Shown one piece after another: positions 1-11,200 of a stretch of 64,000 bases of DNA. Position 1 is the stretch's first letter. Each line of letters starts with the position of its first letter. Made by a program: the position numbers and the translations under genes. Source of the stretch: Pyrobaculum islandicum DSM 4184 (GTDB lineage: Archaea > Thermoproteota > Thermoprotei > Thermoproteales > Thermoproteaceae); assembly GCF_000015205.1 (NCBI RefSeq), contig NC_008701.1, positions 995,436 to 1,059,435 of the forward strand, given 5' to 3'. The notes beneath the pieces are model-generated. The model was not told where the DNA came from and ran no database searches. It saw nothing but the letters and a program-made list of their open reading frames with translations.

Positions 1-1185
1 CACGGCCTCAGCCACGTGTTTAGCCAAGGCGTTCTCAGCCTCAACCCTAGGCGGTTGCACGTCATCTCTACCGCCGTAGGTAGACTCCATTATGAGCATT
101 TCGACCCTCTTGAACTTAGACACAGCGCGGTTCAAAAGTCTCGTCTTGCCGTATTTGAAATCCCCAGTATACAAGATGTTATACCTCCCGTTGCCTATAT
201 GTAGATGTGCCATGGCCGACCCAATCTCGTGGCCCGCGTCGTAGAAAGTGAGTTTGACGTCTGGCGCTATGTCTGTGACCTCTTCATAGTCCAGCGTTAT
301 AGTGTGGTATATGACGGACTCCACGTCGGCCCTAGAGAAAGCCGGCTCCAGCCCCTCCCTCTCCTTCAGCTCTATGTAATCCATGAGGAGTATAAACGTT
401 TGATACTTAGTAGGGTCGGTCATGTAGACAGGCCCTCTATAGCCGTACTTGTAGAGAAACGGGAGACAGCCCACGTGGTCCATATGGGCGTGGGTTAATA
501 CAACGGCGTCTAGCCTATCGATATCTACGGCGTCGAGCAGGGGGAAGTCCTCGTCGTATTGGCCGGGCTTCAGCCCGCAGTCGAGCAGTATGTTGCTCTC
601 GGTGGTGCTGACCAGTATTGCGCTACGGCCTACTTCCATCGCGGCTCCGAGAAAAGTCACAGTTATAGCCCCCTCTTTAACCACCGGCTCTTGGTGTATA
701 TACCTCGCCAAGTGCTCCATAAGCTCCCTCCTCTGGGCGTAGGCCCCGTGGAAAATCTGACGCACTCCCACGATCTCGTGGGCGGGGAGCTTAACCTTAT
801 CCCGAGGCACCCCGCTCTCTACCACAGCCCTCCAGCCGGTCCTTACAAAAACCTCTCGCGCGATAGCTCTTATCTCCTTCTCCCGCATCGGCTTAGCGAG
901 GTAGATATAGACGTCGCCGCTTTCTTCAAAAACAATGTCGTCAACTTCGCCGACGATTTCCCTAATTATCTGGGAGGCCTTTTTCTCCGGCAGTCTGCTG
1001 GAGGCCTCAGTCCTCAAAACTACGCGCTTCTTAAGGGTCTTGGCCACCTCGCCGACCATATCTAGGAGAGCCTCGGAGGGCCTCTTCACGTAGATACAGA
1101 GGTTTGGCCCCTCGTAGCTAACTCTAGAGACCTCGGCGCCAGATAGAATAGACCTCACCCTACTTTCAATTTCTGAAAAAGACAC
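1..1185 (-). CDS. aCPSF1, archaeal CPSF/beta-CASP KH-domain ribonuclease (3' end outside window)
   Basis: Reading from the right, the protein begins with two KH-type RNA-binding segments (about residues 1-135) followed by a metallo-beta-lactamase domain. The zinc motif HAHMDH is encoded near 477-494 and is followed by DAGHEIGSA. This is the aCPSF1 family, the endo/5'-exonuclease that processes transcript 3' ends and terminates archaeal transcription. The rest of the beta-CASP domain lies left of position 1. I choose the GTG at 1185 (VSFSEIESRV) over the ATG at 1203, because a TATA box at 1205-1212 is about 23 nt from the GTG, the leaderless spacing used elsewhere in the window. It is divergent from cysS. 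Family assignment is firm; the start is inferred. Confidence 0.9.
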   Translation of the reverse strand, partial: MSFSEIESRVRSILSGAEVSRVSYEGPNLCIYVKRPSEALLDMVGEVAKTLKKRVVLRTEASSRLPEKKASQIIREIVGEVDDIVFEESGDVYIYLAKPMREKEIRAIAREVFVRTGWRAVVESGVPRDKVKLPAHEIVGVRQIFHGAYAQRRELMEHLARYIHQEPVVKEGAITVTFLGAAMEVGRSAILVSTTESNILLDCGLKPGQYDEDFPLLDAVDIDRLDAVVLTHAHMDHVGCLPFLYKYGYRGPVYMTDPTKYQTFILLMDYIELKEREGLEPAFSRADVESVIYHTITLDYEEVTDIAPDVKLTFYDAGHEIGSAMAHLHIGNGRYNILYTGDFKYGKTRLLNRAVSKFKRVEMLIMESTYGGRDDVQPPRVEAENALAKHVAEAV

Positions 1186-1204
1186 GCGCCACAAAATACA
1201 CATG

Positions 1205-1212
1205 TATATAAA
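1205..1212. promoter_or_regulatory. Single TATA box shared by aCPSF1 (-) and cysS (+)
   Basis: The near-palindromic TATATAAA lies 23 nt from the aCPSF1 GTG at 1185 and 25 nt from the cysS GTG at 1234. No second AT-rich box is visible, so one TBP site probably serves both directions. It is one of several such arrangements in the window. Confidence 0.6.
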
Positions 1213-1233
1213 CTATTGTGGTTTAAATCGCAT

Positions 1234-2655
1234 GTGAGAATCTACAACACCGCCACTAGACAGGTGGAGGAGTTCACAACGTACGTCCCCCGCCTGGCCA
1301 GGGGGTACGTCTGTGGCATAACCCCCTACGACCACATGCACGTGGGACACGGCAGAGTGTATGTCTTCTTCGACATATTCAGGAGGTATCTAGAGAGACT
1401 TGGCTATGAGGTTAGGCTCGTTATAAACTTTACAGACATAGACGACAAGATTATAAACAGAGCAAAAGAGGAGTTCGGCCACGAGGCGTACAAAAGGTGG
1501 AGGGAGATCCCCGAGCGCTACATAGCCGAGTACTTCGAGATGACGAAAAAACTCTACATAAAGCCGGCGTATGCATACCCCAGGGTGACAGAAAACGTAG
1601 AAGACATGGTGAAGTGGATATCGACTCTCGTGGAGAAGGGATACGCCTACGTCGCCCCCGACGGCTCTGTCTACTTCGAAGTGGCGAAGGTGCCTAACTA
1701 CGGCGTGTTGTCGAGACAGAAGATAGAGGAGCTCGTGGCGGGGGCCCGCGTCGAGCCAGAGCCCGGCAAGAGAAACCCCCTCGACTTCGCCCTCTGGAAG
1801 AGCTGGACCCCCGGCGAGCCTTGGTGGGACTCGCCGTGGTGCCCCGGGAGGCCCGGGTGGCACCTCGAATGTGTCGTCATGTCGACAAAACACCTGGGGG
1901 CGCCCTTCGATTTCCACGGCGGCGGCGCCGACCTCATATTTCCACACCACGAAAACGAGATAGCGATAGCGAGGGCCTACTTCGGCGTAGACAACTTCGC
2001 GAGGTATTGGATACACGTGGGCTACCTCACTGTTAGAGGCGAGAAGATGTCTAAATCCCTCGGCAACATAATAACGCTGAGGGAGGTCCTCTCTAAACAC
2101 AGCGGCGAGGCCCTAAGGCTTGCATACGCCATGAGCCACTACAGAAAGCCGATGGAGTTCACCTACGAGCTGTTGCAACAGGCGGAGGACATGGCGAAGA
2201 CCCTCTACACCGCCTACGACGAGTTGAGCCAAGCCCTCCGAGACGCCGGGGAGAAAGACCAAGAACCCCTCGCCCAAGAGGCGTTGAAATACGCCGAGGC
2301 CTTCTACGGCGCGTTAGACGACGATATGTCGACGCCGGAGGCCGTACAACAGCTATACGGCATGGCTAGGTACATAATCTCCACGGTTTTACACAAGATC
2401 GAGAAGATTTCGCGCGAGACGGCGCTAACCATATTGAACAAATACGTAGAGATGGCGGACGTCCTAGGCGTGCTGGAAAGACGCCAGATCCCAAAGGAGC
2501 TGGAGGAGGTCGTAAAAACGCTGGTAGAGGTTAGGGCAAAACTACGCCAAGAGCGGCAGTACCAGCTGGCGGACTATATCAGGCAGAGGCTGGCTGAGCT
2601 CGGCGTAGAACTACACGACTTCGGCCCAAGGACTTATTACACATATAGGCGATAG
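1234..2655 (+). CDS. cysS: Cysteinyl-tRNA synthetase
   Basis: Class I aminoacyl-tRNA synthetase charging tRNA-Cys. The HIGH signature appears as HVGH (about residues 36-39), preceded by the zinc ligand Cys in CGIT (about 27). A second zinc Cys is in HLECVV (about 213), followed by FPHHENE. The KMSKS loop is intact as GEKMSKSLGN (about 270). The length of about 473 residues is normal for the family. The start is GTG at 1234, 25 nt from the shared TATA box; an upstream in-frame TTG at 1216 lies too close to the promoter. It stands alone and ends just before a convergent gene. Confidence 0.95.
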   Translation: MRIYNTATRQVEEFTTYVPRLARGYVCGITPYDHMHVGHGRVYVFFDIFRRYLERLGYEVRLVINFTDIDDKIINRAKEEFGHEAYKRWREIPERYIAEYFEMTKKLYIKPAYAYPRVTENVEDMVKWISTLVEKGYAYVAPDGSVYFEVAKVPNYGVLSRQKIEELVAGARVEPEPGKRNPLDFALWKSWTPGEPWWDSPWCPGRPGWHLECVVMSTKHLGAPFDFHGGGADLIFPHHENEIAIARAYFGVDNFARYWIHVGYLTVRGEKMSKSLGNIITLREVLSKHSGEALRLAYAMSHYRKPMEFTYELLQQAEDMAKTLYTAYDELSQALRDAGEKDQEPLAQEALKYAEAFYGALDDDMSTPEAVQQLYGMARYIISTVLHKIEKISRETALTILNKYVEMADVLGVLERRQIPKELEEVVKTLVEVRAKLRQERQYQLADYIRQRLAELGVELHDFGPRTYYTYRR

Positions 2656-2666
2656 TATGGCTGACA

Positions 2667-5600
2667 CTAAAGCACTCTCCTTAACATAGCTAAAAACACT
2701 CCGCCAACTATGCCTAGTAAAACCGGCTCTATCTTTCTTAAACTCTCAATTACATAGATGTTAGGCTCTCTTCCATCTTCTAGCGCTTTTTCTACCAAGA
2801 ACCTAGCTACTATAGTGAACGGCGTAGGGATGTCTGAATATAACTTAGAAATTCCATCTACCAGAGACCAGTCTCCAGTGGTTACAGCCTTCTCTATCAG
2901 GTATATGAAATAAGGCCTTGCCTTAGGCGAAAGAAGTGCAACTGTTTTATTAGCAGCAATATAACTATTTATAGGCACAGCGAATCCGACAAAAGAAGTC
3001 CTATTCACCATACCCATGTACTCCACGTATATAGTATAGTTAACAAACCCCAATTTATCAAAATCTCCCACCACCCTTACATGTCCATCTACGGGAGTGT
3101 CGCCTAAAAGGACGGTTACGGAAAAGTTATGTATAGGAAAAATCGGTATATTTCTCAAGACGCCTAACTTATAATACCTAAGTTCGGCAGTTAGAGACGC
3201 CCACTCTATCTTAACAACAGCCTTTGTGGTATTTGAAGACACTGTAGCATTAATGGCGCAAGGTCTATCTATTTTTAGAACTAGAGAGCTGTTAAGTCGA
3301 ACCAGTGACATGTTGCGGATACATCCGTTTAACGTAAGAGACACTCTTACTACACCTGGAGGATTCGTATATCCTTTCACATCTAAGCGAACTGGGTACC
3401 CCACGGGTACTTTTGGCAGTGCTATGATAGATATATTAGAAATTTGATAAACTGTTACTTCTGTGTAGTTTACATAGGGGCCTATGGCTATTGACAAGTT
3501 ATAAACCCCTGGCTTAGATACTTTAGGCACCTCCAGCTTGAACTTGGAAATTCCAGGGTGTAAACTCACTTGTTTTATAAGCCCGAAGTTTGTTGTTAAA
3601 CTGGCGTTGATATAGAGCTCTGGAGATGTAGGAACTTTCACTTCAACATCTAATGTCGCAGATGTATTAACTTCAAGAAGAATAGGCTTTGTGATTATTT
3701 GAAGAGGAGGTCTTGGAATATGTATAGTTCCAAAACCGTACTTCACAACAGCTACACCCCCCGTGGCCTCAACCTCTATACTAAGGCTATCTCTGCCACT
3801 GATTTCACGCCCCATCACTACATATGTGTAATTCTTTGCCGCCTCCACTAAGAGATCTACTAATGCTGTCTCCTTATTACCTTGAATAACCCATCGTCTC
3901 AACCGATATTCAACCGCGGGCGGCGGAATAAAGAGACGTTGGGAAAATGAGCCAAAAAACGTAGTTAAGTTAAACACCAGCATGGGGCTATAGCTAGACT
4001 CAAACTCTACAATCGCGTAGTTAGATGCGCATGTCCCATTTTTCACATGTAAGACAACACGCTTGGAGTCCAGATCGATCTCATACCTGGAATCAACAGA
4101 GGGGTTACAGACCTCTACTGTTATATTAAACAAGCCGTTGAACTTCTCTGGAGAAACTACTCCATGTAGAAATGTAATAGAAACACGGGGCTTTGGCAGA
4201 TACACCTCTCTATATCTCTCCCTGTGGAACGATGTATAACTTACAACTAAAGTATCATTATACTTGCAATTTAATACTACGGCATCTTGTTCTAATAAGT
4301 TTAAACGTTTACACATTCCATGAAATTCCACATCGGCATTACCCTCTATGTTATGTTTTATTTCTGCCAGCAGAATTACGTTGTCGTTCCTTACTACGGC
4401 GTATTTAGGAATAATCTCAGTCTCCACATTCGGTACATTTATTGTGACCCTAGTTTCTAGTTTGCCTATGGCCACGCCGATATCTCTGGTCACGCCGGGC
4501 TGAAGTTGAATGTCTAAACTAAATACGCCGCCAGAGTAACTACCCCTTTCCTCGTTATTTAATCTCACAGTTCCTCTAAATTTCGCCCAGGGAGGCCCCT
4601 CCACTTTAAGACGCAGTGTATAGCCGATAGAGTTTCCTACCAGACGTGGAGATGATACATTGACCACCAGTTTTGGCATCGGAATCCTGAGTATTGTAAC
4701 TATGTAACTGTCGTAGCTAATGCTTATGTTAGCAGGCAATTTCGTAGAATAGTTAAGTATCGTAGAGCCAACTCTAACCGATAACACGCCGCTCCAAGTA
4801 TCTAAGTTAAAATCTAGGCTATATGTCGGTTTAAACACCGACACCTCAGTTGATGCGGGTCCACAGCGTATTTTTACACGCCCTTGTGGAATGTCAGTTA
4901 CCCAAAAGCCAAGTTTAAAAGTTGTCGTGTTTCCACTAGGGAGGAAGATATCAATAGGTACAAGTCTTAGACCTGTGCTGTCGAAACTACAACGAACTGC
5001 TATGGGATTGGGGTTTTTAAGCGTGACGTTTAACACGCCGTGTCCCCCCTCATCAAGGTATAATATGTTAGGCATAACTGACAGAAGGGGTTGAGATAAA
5101 TTGAGATATATATAGGCCCTTGAGTCGTTGTATTCAAGCTTAAGTACATAAGGCTTGAGGGGACCTGTGAAATTATATGTAGCTATGCCGTCTAGAAACT
5201 CCACAGGCGTGCCATTTACTTTCACCACGCCGTTGACTCTCTCGAGGTTATACGTGGCGTATAGTCTAACTGAAATTTTTCCATCTGCATATAGTCCATC
5301 AACTACCTTAGCTTGTAAACTACTTAAATAAAATACGAGAGTTGGACGAAGCGTCTCACTTGAATTATTCACTACCGCAAGGAGGAGAGTTCCGTTTGTG
5401 ACTAAGATATCTCTATTTAACGCGATGTTTGAAATCATATTATCAACGCCGTCTCCAAAAGCTGTAATTTTCAGCACGCCACTCTGCGGTACAACAACCT
5501 CGTAATAAGCCGCGGTAAACCCCGGGAGATCTGGATAAATACGCATGGAGCCTGGAGCTACTTCTACTCTCTCTCTATCGGGCACATACGTCTTTTGCCC

Positions 5601-6215
5601 CAGCGTAATTCCCTTGTTAAGTGCAAGTAGAAACCTGACATATAACGAGGCGGCGCCTTGTCGTGTTGAAAAGTTTCTCAATATGTCTGCCCACGATTGC
5701 GTATTTTGCAAATACCACGCCACTACAGCGCTGTATTTATACCAGTCGTAAATTCTATCTTCGCCAAGGCTAAATGGGTTTACCCTATAGAGCCTATCGC
5801 TAAAGTATTTATCTGGGAAATAATAAACGCCGGTGGCAACAGACGCCATAGCCTCCGGCGTAGCCTCGTCTACCCAAAAATAATCATTGCTCAAGTCGTA
5901 ACTTGCAAAAAATACATGCCCCACCTCATGATATACAAGTCTCATCGTATAAGACGGTTTAAAAACCACCTTGATAATACAGCCACCTCCAAATTCGGTA
6001 TAGCCATCGTAAGGAGACGACGGGTCAATATAAACCACATACTTGCTTCCCCCACAGGGAGGCGCTGGGCTAAGACCCCTGTCTCTGTAATAACTATAGG
6101 CATTCTCTAAGTACTTAGCCAACACGGGGTCGTCTGGGGTAACAATGAAGTGTTCAGTCTCTAGTGCATATAGCACAGCTGCTGTTAAGACAAGAAGCAG
6201 TAGAAACAAACGCAC
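2667..6215 (-). CDS. Large membrane-anchored HExxH metallopeptidase-like surface protein
   Basis: About 1182 residues. An N-terminal hydrophobic signal/anchor (VRLFLLLLVLTAAVLYAL) precedes a domain with HEVGH at about 96-100 and WVDEA with a Glu at about 117. This HExxH plus downstream Glu pattern is that of gluzincin-type zinc peptidases, so peptidase activity is inferred. The remaining roughly 1000 residues are tandem beta-rich, Asn/Ser/Thr-rich segments resembling archaeal Ig/CARDB-like modules, with many N-glycosylation sequons. A C-terminal hydrophobic stretch (LLGIVGGVFLAMLRRVL) is a likely membrane anchor. The start is GTG 6215, 23 nt from a TATA box shared with the divergent gene. The gene is more AT-rich than its neighbours. 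Confidence 0.75.
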   Translation of the reverse strand: MRLFLLLLVLTAAVLYALETEHFIVTPDDPVLAKYLENAYSYYRDRGLSPAPPCGGSKYVVYIDPSSPYDGYTEFGGGCIIKVVFKPSYTMRLVYHEVGHVFFASYDLSNDYFWVDEATPEAMASVATGVYYFPDKYFSDRLYRVNPFSLGEDRIYDWYKYSAVVAWYLQNTQSWADILRNFSTRQGAASLYVRFLLALNKGITLGQKTYVPDRERVEVAPGSMRIYPDLPGFTAAYYEVVVPQSGVLKITAFGDGVDNMISNIALNRDILVTNGTLLLAVVNNSSETLRPTLVFYLSSLQAKVVDGLYADGKISVRLYATYNLERVNGVVKVNGTPVEFLDGIATYNFTGPLKPYVLKLEYNDSRAYIYLNLSQPLLSVMPNILYLDEGGHGVLNVTLKNPNPIAVRCSFDSTGLRLVPIDIFLPSGNTTTFKLGFWVTDIPQGRVKIRCGPASTEVSVFKPTYSLDFNLDTWSGVLSVRVGSTILNYSTKLPANISISYDSYIVTILRIPMPKLVVNVSSPRLVGNSIGYTLRLKVEGPPWAKFRGTVRLNNEERGSYSGGVFSLDIQLQPGVTRDIGVAIGKLETRVTINVPNVETEIIPKYAVVRNDNVILLAEIKHNIEGNADVEFHGMCKRLNLLEQDAVVLNCKYNDTLVVSYTSFHRERYREVYLPKPRVSITFLHGVVSPEKFNGLFNITVEVCNPSVDSRYEIDLDSKRVVLHVKNGTCASNYAIVEFESSYSPMLVFNLTTFFGSFSQRLFIPPPAVEYRLRRWVIQGNKETALVDLLVEAAKNYTYVVMGREISGRDSLSIEVEATGGVAVVKYGFGTIHIPRPPLQIITKPILLEVNTSATLDVEVKVPTSPELYINASLTTNFGLIKQVSLHPGISKFKLEVPKVSKPGVYNLSIAIGPYVNYTEVTVYQISNISIIALPKVPVGYPVRLDVKGYTNPPGVVRVSLTLNGCIRNMSLVRLNSSLVLKIDRPCAINATVSSNTTKAVVKIEWASLTAELRYYKLGVLRNIPIFPIHNFSVTVLLGDTPVDGHVRVVGDFDKLGFVNYTIYVEYMGMVNRTSFVGFAVPINSYIAANKTVALLSPKARPYFIYLIEKAVTTGDWSLVDGISKLYSDIPTPFTIVARFLVEKALEDGREPNIYVIESLRKIEPVLLGIVGGVFLAMLRRVL

Positions 6216-6233
6216 GTACCCAACCAATGAGAA

Positions 6234-6242
6234 AAATATAAA
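6234..6242. promoter_or_regulatory. Shared TATA box between 6215 (-) and 6263 (+)
   Basis: The sequence AAATATAAA is centred 23 nt from the minus GTG (6215) and 25 nt from the plus ATG (6263). One box fits leaderless starts on both strands, suggesting coregulation of two surface-protein genes. Confidence 0.55.
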
Positions 6243-6262
6243 GGTATCAGGTGGGGAGTCTG

Positions 6263-8179
6263 ATGAAGAAAGAAATACTTCTACTCACCCTGGGGCTAAT
6301 CCTAGTAGCCGTATACTTCACGCCTCAACTCTACACGCCACCCGAAACAACTCACGAAACTACACGCTCTACAACTCTGATTACTCCAACGTCAACAACT
6401 ACTCCGACATCTCCAGCTCCCAAACCTATTGAAACTACCACTACGACTACGGAAAAACCGCAGATGACTAAGCCCAACGCTGTATATCTGCCGGACATAA
6501 GAGTAGAGGTATTGGTGCCGCAAACAATAAACACGACCACACTACCACTTCGGATAAATTACACTATAGTAATAAGAAATGTAGGGAATGGCACGGGGAC
6601 TGTAATCATATGGGATAAACCGTATAAAATAGCGCCTGGAGAGACGCTGAGGATAAACTCATCGCTATTAGCCAGATGGGCCGGAGACTATACCGTAGAG
6701 ACTGTGATAAACGGCAGTAAGCATATGAAAGTTATTAAAGTATACTATTACAGAGAAAGGCTAGAGGCCACGCCGCTTTATATCAATGTAACAAAGTTAC
6801 CCGCCGTGGTAACAACAGGCGTGAGAATTAAAAATGTCGGCAATCTCACGGCGTGGGTAGAGGGGGTTGAGATAAAGCCGGGGGAAGAAAAGGTAATAAA
6901 CAAAACGCTTAAAATCGACGCGGCGGGAGCCTACGTTGTAAATGTTGGCGGAGTGGCCGTGCCCGTAATGGTTAGTTACTACGCGGCAAACGTTCTATGG
7001 AAAATCGGAGGTCAAGGAGACGTAGAGGCAGTGCCAGGTGAGACCTATACAGCGTGGCTCTGGATAAAAAACGTGGGAAACGCCACAGCGAATTTAGACA
7101 TAGATGGCAGAGCCGTGACGCTAAAGCCACAAGAGGAGGCGAACATATCAAAAGCTGTTACTATATCGGCAGCAGGTTTATACACGGTGAAGTTTAGAAT
7201 AAGTGGAGACTTAAATACGACGCTATATTACGGAATAAGAGCCAGGGTTATAGCCCCCAGAGTTGAGATTGTTATATGGAGCCCAGAGCTGAGGAGAAGC
7301 TGGCCACTTCCAAATTCGACAGATGAGACATCTGTATCAAGCATTGGAAAGACTCTGGCTTTGACCTGGGGCTACGTAATTACCACAAACGCCACAAAGA
7401 GAACGGTCAACCTAGCTGTGGAAGATCCAGAGGGAGTTAAGTATTATAGCTTGTCGCCAGGTGAGACAATAGCAAAAAACTTTACAACTACTGTACAAGC
7501 TCCTGGCGAAACCACGCTAGAGGTTAAGGTAAATTCTACAAAATATAGCTTAAAAACAGCTGTTCAATTAATCCCTCCAAAAATAACGGTAAAAGACATC
7601 TTAAAAATAGAGTTTGAAGACGGTAGAAAACTCTTAGGCTTGAAAATAAGCTGTAGAGCAGGTAGTGTAGCCACTGACGTTGTACTAGATATGTTAAGAG
7701 TTTCAGGCGTGCTTACTTATACACAGACGGGCAGGGCTATATATGGGGATTTAACAGTAAATTCAGCACGTGGCATCTCTACGGGGGACTATAGAGGAAA
7801 AATCGAGGGAATAAGCGGCCAACTCACGCTAAATATAGCTGGGCATAATATATACCTGGAATTCACTACAGCTCCGTTATCATTAACCAGAGTTTTATTT
7901 GACGGTGCTCAATACAGTTGTAACGTACCCACGGAGCTCGTGCCGCCTATTCTGTACAAAGACAAACCAACCGCCGCCGACGAGTTTGCTACAGAGTATG
8001 TCTACCGACTACTTTCATCATTTGCAAGAACCGACAGTGATAGACCCCAGTCAATAGTTTGGAACGGAGATTACGTAGAGGTAATAGACAAGGGAGGAAA
8101 CCTCTTGAGAGTATACATAAGGAGAGGCGAAATACAGATAGAAGGAGCTCTCACAGCGACTATCGTAATATCACAATAG
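6263..8179 (+). CDS. N-terminally anchored, Thr-rich surface protein with CARDB-like repeats
   Basis: About 638 residues. The N-terminus is a single hydrophobic anchor (KKEILLLTLGLILVAVYF), followed by a Thr/Pro-rich, probably O-glycosylated stalk (about residues 25-75). Then come several copies of a beta-sandwich module whose signature is an IRNVGNGT-like turn followed by a PGE motif. This is the CARDB/alpha-galactosidase NEW3-like pattern used in archaeal extracellular proteins. The C-terminal roughly 200 residues form a different, unrecognised domain containing two Cys. The ATG at 6263 is chosen because the TATA box sits 25 nt upstream; the in-frame GTG at 6251 is too close. Function unknown; the block context suggests a cell-envelope role. 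Confidence 0.7.
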   Translation: MKKEILLLTLGLILVAVYFTPQLYTPPETTHETTRSTTLITPTSTTTPTSPAPKPIETTTTTTEKPQMTKPNAVYLPDIRVEVLVPQTINTTTLPLRINYTIVIRNVGNGTGTVIIWDKPYKIAPGETLRINSSLLARWAGDYTVETVINGSKHMKVIKVYYYRERLEATPLYINVTKLPAVVTTGVRIKNVGNLTAWVEGVEIKPGEEKVINKTLKIDAAGAYVVNVGGVAVPVMVSYYAANVLWKIGGQGDVEAVPGETYTAWLWIKNVGNATANLDIDGRAVTLKPQEEANISKAVTISAAGLYTVKFRISGDLNTTLYYGIRARVIAPRVEIVIWSPELRRSWPLPNSTDETSVSSIGKTLALTWGYVITTNATKRTVNLAVEDPEGVKYYSLSPGETIAKNFTTTVQAPGETTLEVKVNSTKYSLKTAVQLIPPKITVKDILKIEFEDGRKLLGLKISCRAGSVATDVVLDMLRVSGVLTYTQTGRAIYGDLTVNSARGISTGDYRGKIEGISGQLTLNIAGHNIYLEFTTAPLSLTRVLFDGAQYSCNVPTELVPPILYKDKPTAADEFATEYVYRLLSSFARTDSDRPQSIVWNGDYVEVIDKGGNLLRVYIRRGEIQIEGALTATIVISQ

Positions 8180-8190
8180 AGGGGAAAACT

Positions 8191-8199
8191 TTTTAAATA
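8191..8199 (+). promoter_or_regulatory. TATA box of the giant surface protein gene
   Basis: TTTTAAATA lies 23 nt before the ATG at 8218 and is preceded by a purine-rich stretch (GGGGAAAAC) that could be a BRE. The spacing implies a leaderless mRNA. Confidence 0.55.
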
Positions 8200-8217
8200 C
8201 TCTGCATTCAGTGAGTT

Positions 8218-11200
8218 ATGCATAACCAAACAAAGACAATACTGGCACTCCTACTACTGACAGTCCTAACAGCAATCGCCTACGCTCAATATGGCCCCGG
8301 CCAGGCCTTACCTTCGGCATTCAACGTAGTAATGCAGATAAACGACGCAAGAGCGGCGGCTGGGTTAGGCTATCCACTCTGCACGCCCTGGTCCAAGGGT
8401 CTGGCAAACTACCCGCCATATAGCTTTGCAGCAGGTAAAAATTTCACTCTAATCATACGTGAAACTGCTTCAAGCCCGGTCTACCCACCGGTATTCCAAG
8501 ACTACAGAGTATCTGCAGTGGCCAACTCTACAGGCTTTGTGACTTTCAACATCAACGTACCGGCTGGTGTAGATGTTACAAAGAGGACAAATTGGTACGT
8601 GGCGATTGTCGTCGAGTGGCCTAGGCCCGGTTACTATTTCTTAATCTACAACCAGACGTTCACAAACGCTACGTTTATAGACGTAATTGGCAACCTAAGC
8701 GGCAGACCCGACCTAACAGATACGAAGACATACACAGGCCCGTGGGGTGTAATAAAAGTGACAAACGGAGCAAATAGATTCGGCAACCTTTCTTCAAGCG
8801 TAATCCACACATACTACATAGGGATTAACACACTAGGCAAGCCCTTCACGTTAACTTTGACAAGAACTATCACAATAGCGGGCACTACAATTACACTTGA
8901 CGACAACGTCGGCCCCGCCAGAGGGCCGACTAACTATGTGGTGGGCTACGACCCTAATGTAAACGTTGTATTTGGGCCATTTGCATACCTCAGCACGTAT
9001 GTAATATCTCTGGGAGGCCCAGGCAAAACTGTAACTATAGACCCCACAAAGGTGTTCTTTAACCACTACGTATACATCACAATTGAAGGCTTGAGAGGCG
9101 TCGTTATCCAGAGCAAGAATGACCAATTTACTGCCTTCGGAGGCCTTAGGTATGTGGCTATTACATTAAACAAGACCGCAGGCCCTGGCACAAGCGTGAG
9201 TGCGCCAATGTCATGTGGTCTCATAATATGGAACATGACCATGTATACGGTAAAAATTACCGGACTCCTTGACCTAAAGGGCAATCCCATATTTAACCCA
9301 GAGAACTTTAGATACAAGATCCAGCTTAGAGTTGGAGACAGCTGGGTGACTTTAGATAGGGCACAAGCTTCTTGGAGATTAGATCTATCAGATGTAAAAG
9401 CTGTATTAAACCAAGTTTGTGGTACAATAAAAACATTCACAGATATAATGTACTGCTACAGAACTCTAGGCCCCAATGAGTTTAGACAGGCGGTGCTCAA
9501 GCTCTACGAACCTGTAACACTTGCGAGATTAGGCGGCCAGTTACAGTTAACAAATGACAATGCTAAAGTATCTACTGCGGACTTAACATCTAAACTTGTG
9601 GTTGAATACTCATATACGGCGGGCCAGGACTCTGTAAAGGCAGTTGTACTTGAAGTCGCACTCGCCGAGCTTGCCAACTTCCAGGGTGTATTAAATGTGT
9701 CTGTCTTGCCGGTTCAGATAAGGCTGTGGAGATGGAGTAATTACAGTCTGCCGCCGTCGGTGCCTACTCCAAGGGAGTACTTCTATACAGACCCACTTGA
9801 CTTGGCATCTCTAAGATTTGAAGTAACAGGCGATACGATGTATATTAATAGAATGGCCTACGACGGCGCTATCTCATACGACCCGTGGCTTGGCCAAGTC
9901 ATCTGGGTACTACCGCCCTACCAGCCGGTTCCCGGCCTTGTCGGGAATGTAAAGGCGTCGTTACTCTCTTTGTTTAACGCAAGTGGATACTTGCCAATGC
10001 CGCCTTTAGTCGCCAACCTCACAACTGGCGGTGTGATAAAGTACTTCAATTACTCGGACGTTGCCGCAAACGCGGACTTCTTCAAGCCTTTCCAGATAGG
10101 CCTTGTCGGTAGCTACGCATATAAGTTCAGAATCTACAGCGGAGATGCTCTAGTAGGCACAGCCAACGTAGTCGCCTACTATCCAGTTATTAATGCAAGC
10201 GGGTTATTATACCACTCTAAGGCTGGGGACGCCTTACAAGCTGTATATGATGATAATATGCATACAGATATGTACGCAGTGCAAATCGTCACGCCAGGCA
10301 GATTCTATGATAGGGAACATGTTATACACATAGCAATCGCGAGGATCTTCCAGAACATCTTAATGAAAGACGCATGTGGCAACCCAGTGATGGGCGTGAG
10401 CGCTGGGTTTGCAGGCGCCAGTATATCTCTAATAATGAAGATAGGCGGGAAGAACATAACTATTGCCAAACTGCCGGTGGGCAGTGAGGTGCCTGTCGAC
10501 ATAATGGTGCCGATTGATGAATGGGGCAACCCGCAGTTAGATCTCAAAGGTGGGTACATATCGGCCTATGTTGTGCTAAATTACTTCGGCTACACGCTGT
10601 ATCCAGTGGACGACTTAGCAAAGCTTCCGGCTTCAGCGCCCGTCTGGTTTAACATACCGATTAAGTTTGGCGTTGTTAAGAAGCCTGTGATATATCTACC
10701 TATTGCGCCGCTAAACTTCAGAGTTTGGAGCCAAGCTGTATCTGTCGAATACGACCCACTGAAGGAGCCTCTAATGGGCTTTGTAGTAAGGATATTTAGC
10801 ACTGGAAATGTGGAGATCGCCAGGAGTATTTCTAACAAGGACGGGTACGCCTATATGCCAAATGTACCCATAGGAGTGCCCTTCAAAGTACAGGTAAGGA
10901 CAATAGTGCCAACTTCTGACAAGAGGTGGTCGTACACCTATGAGCAGATTATCAATAAGAACGACTACAGCTCCTACGCTAAGGCATTGGGCTTCTCGCC
11001 TGGAGACAACGTCTATACGCTTGGCACAAGAGGAGTTTTTGACAGCGGCTTGGTAGTTTACAGCAAGACTATGTTACTTGATGCCTCTAATGCTACTAAA
11101 TATATATGTGCAAAGAGTGCAATAGATCTGCCAGTAGAAGTTTATGACATCGTTGTTAGAGTCTTTGACAAGACTGGGAAGTATCTATTAAGAAGCCAGC

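Noticed and set aside
1390-2100. 236-codon open frame opposite cysS
   Set aside because: It is a shadow of a clearly conserved synthetase gene, in a strongly third-position-biased region; its translation has no protein-like features.
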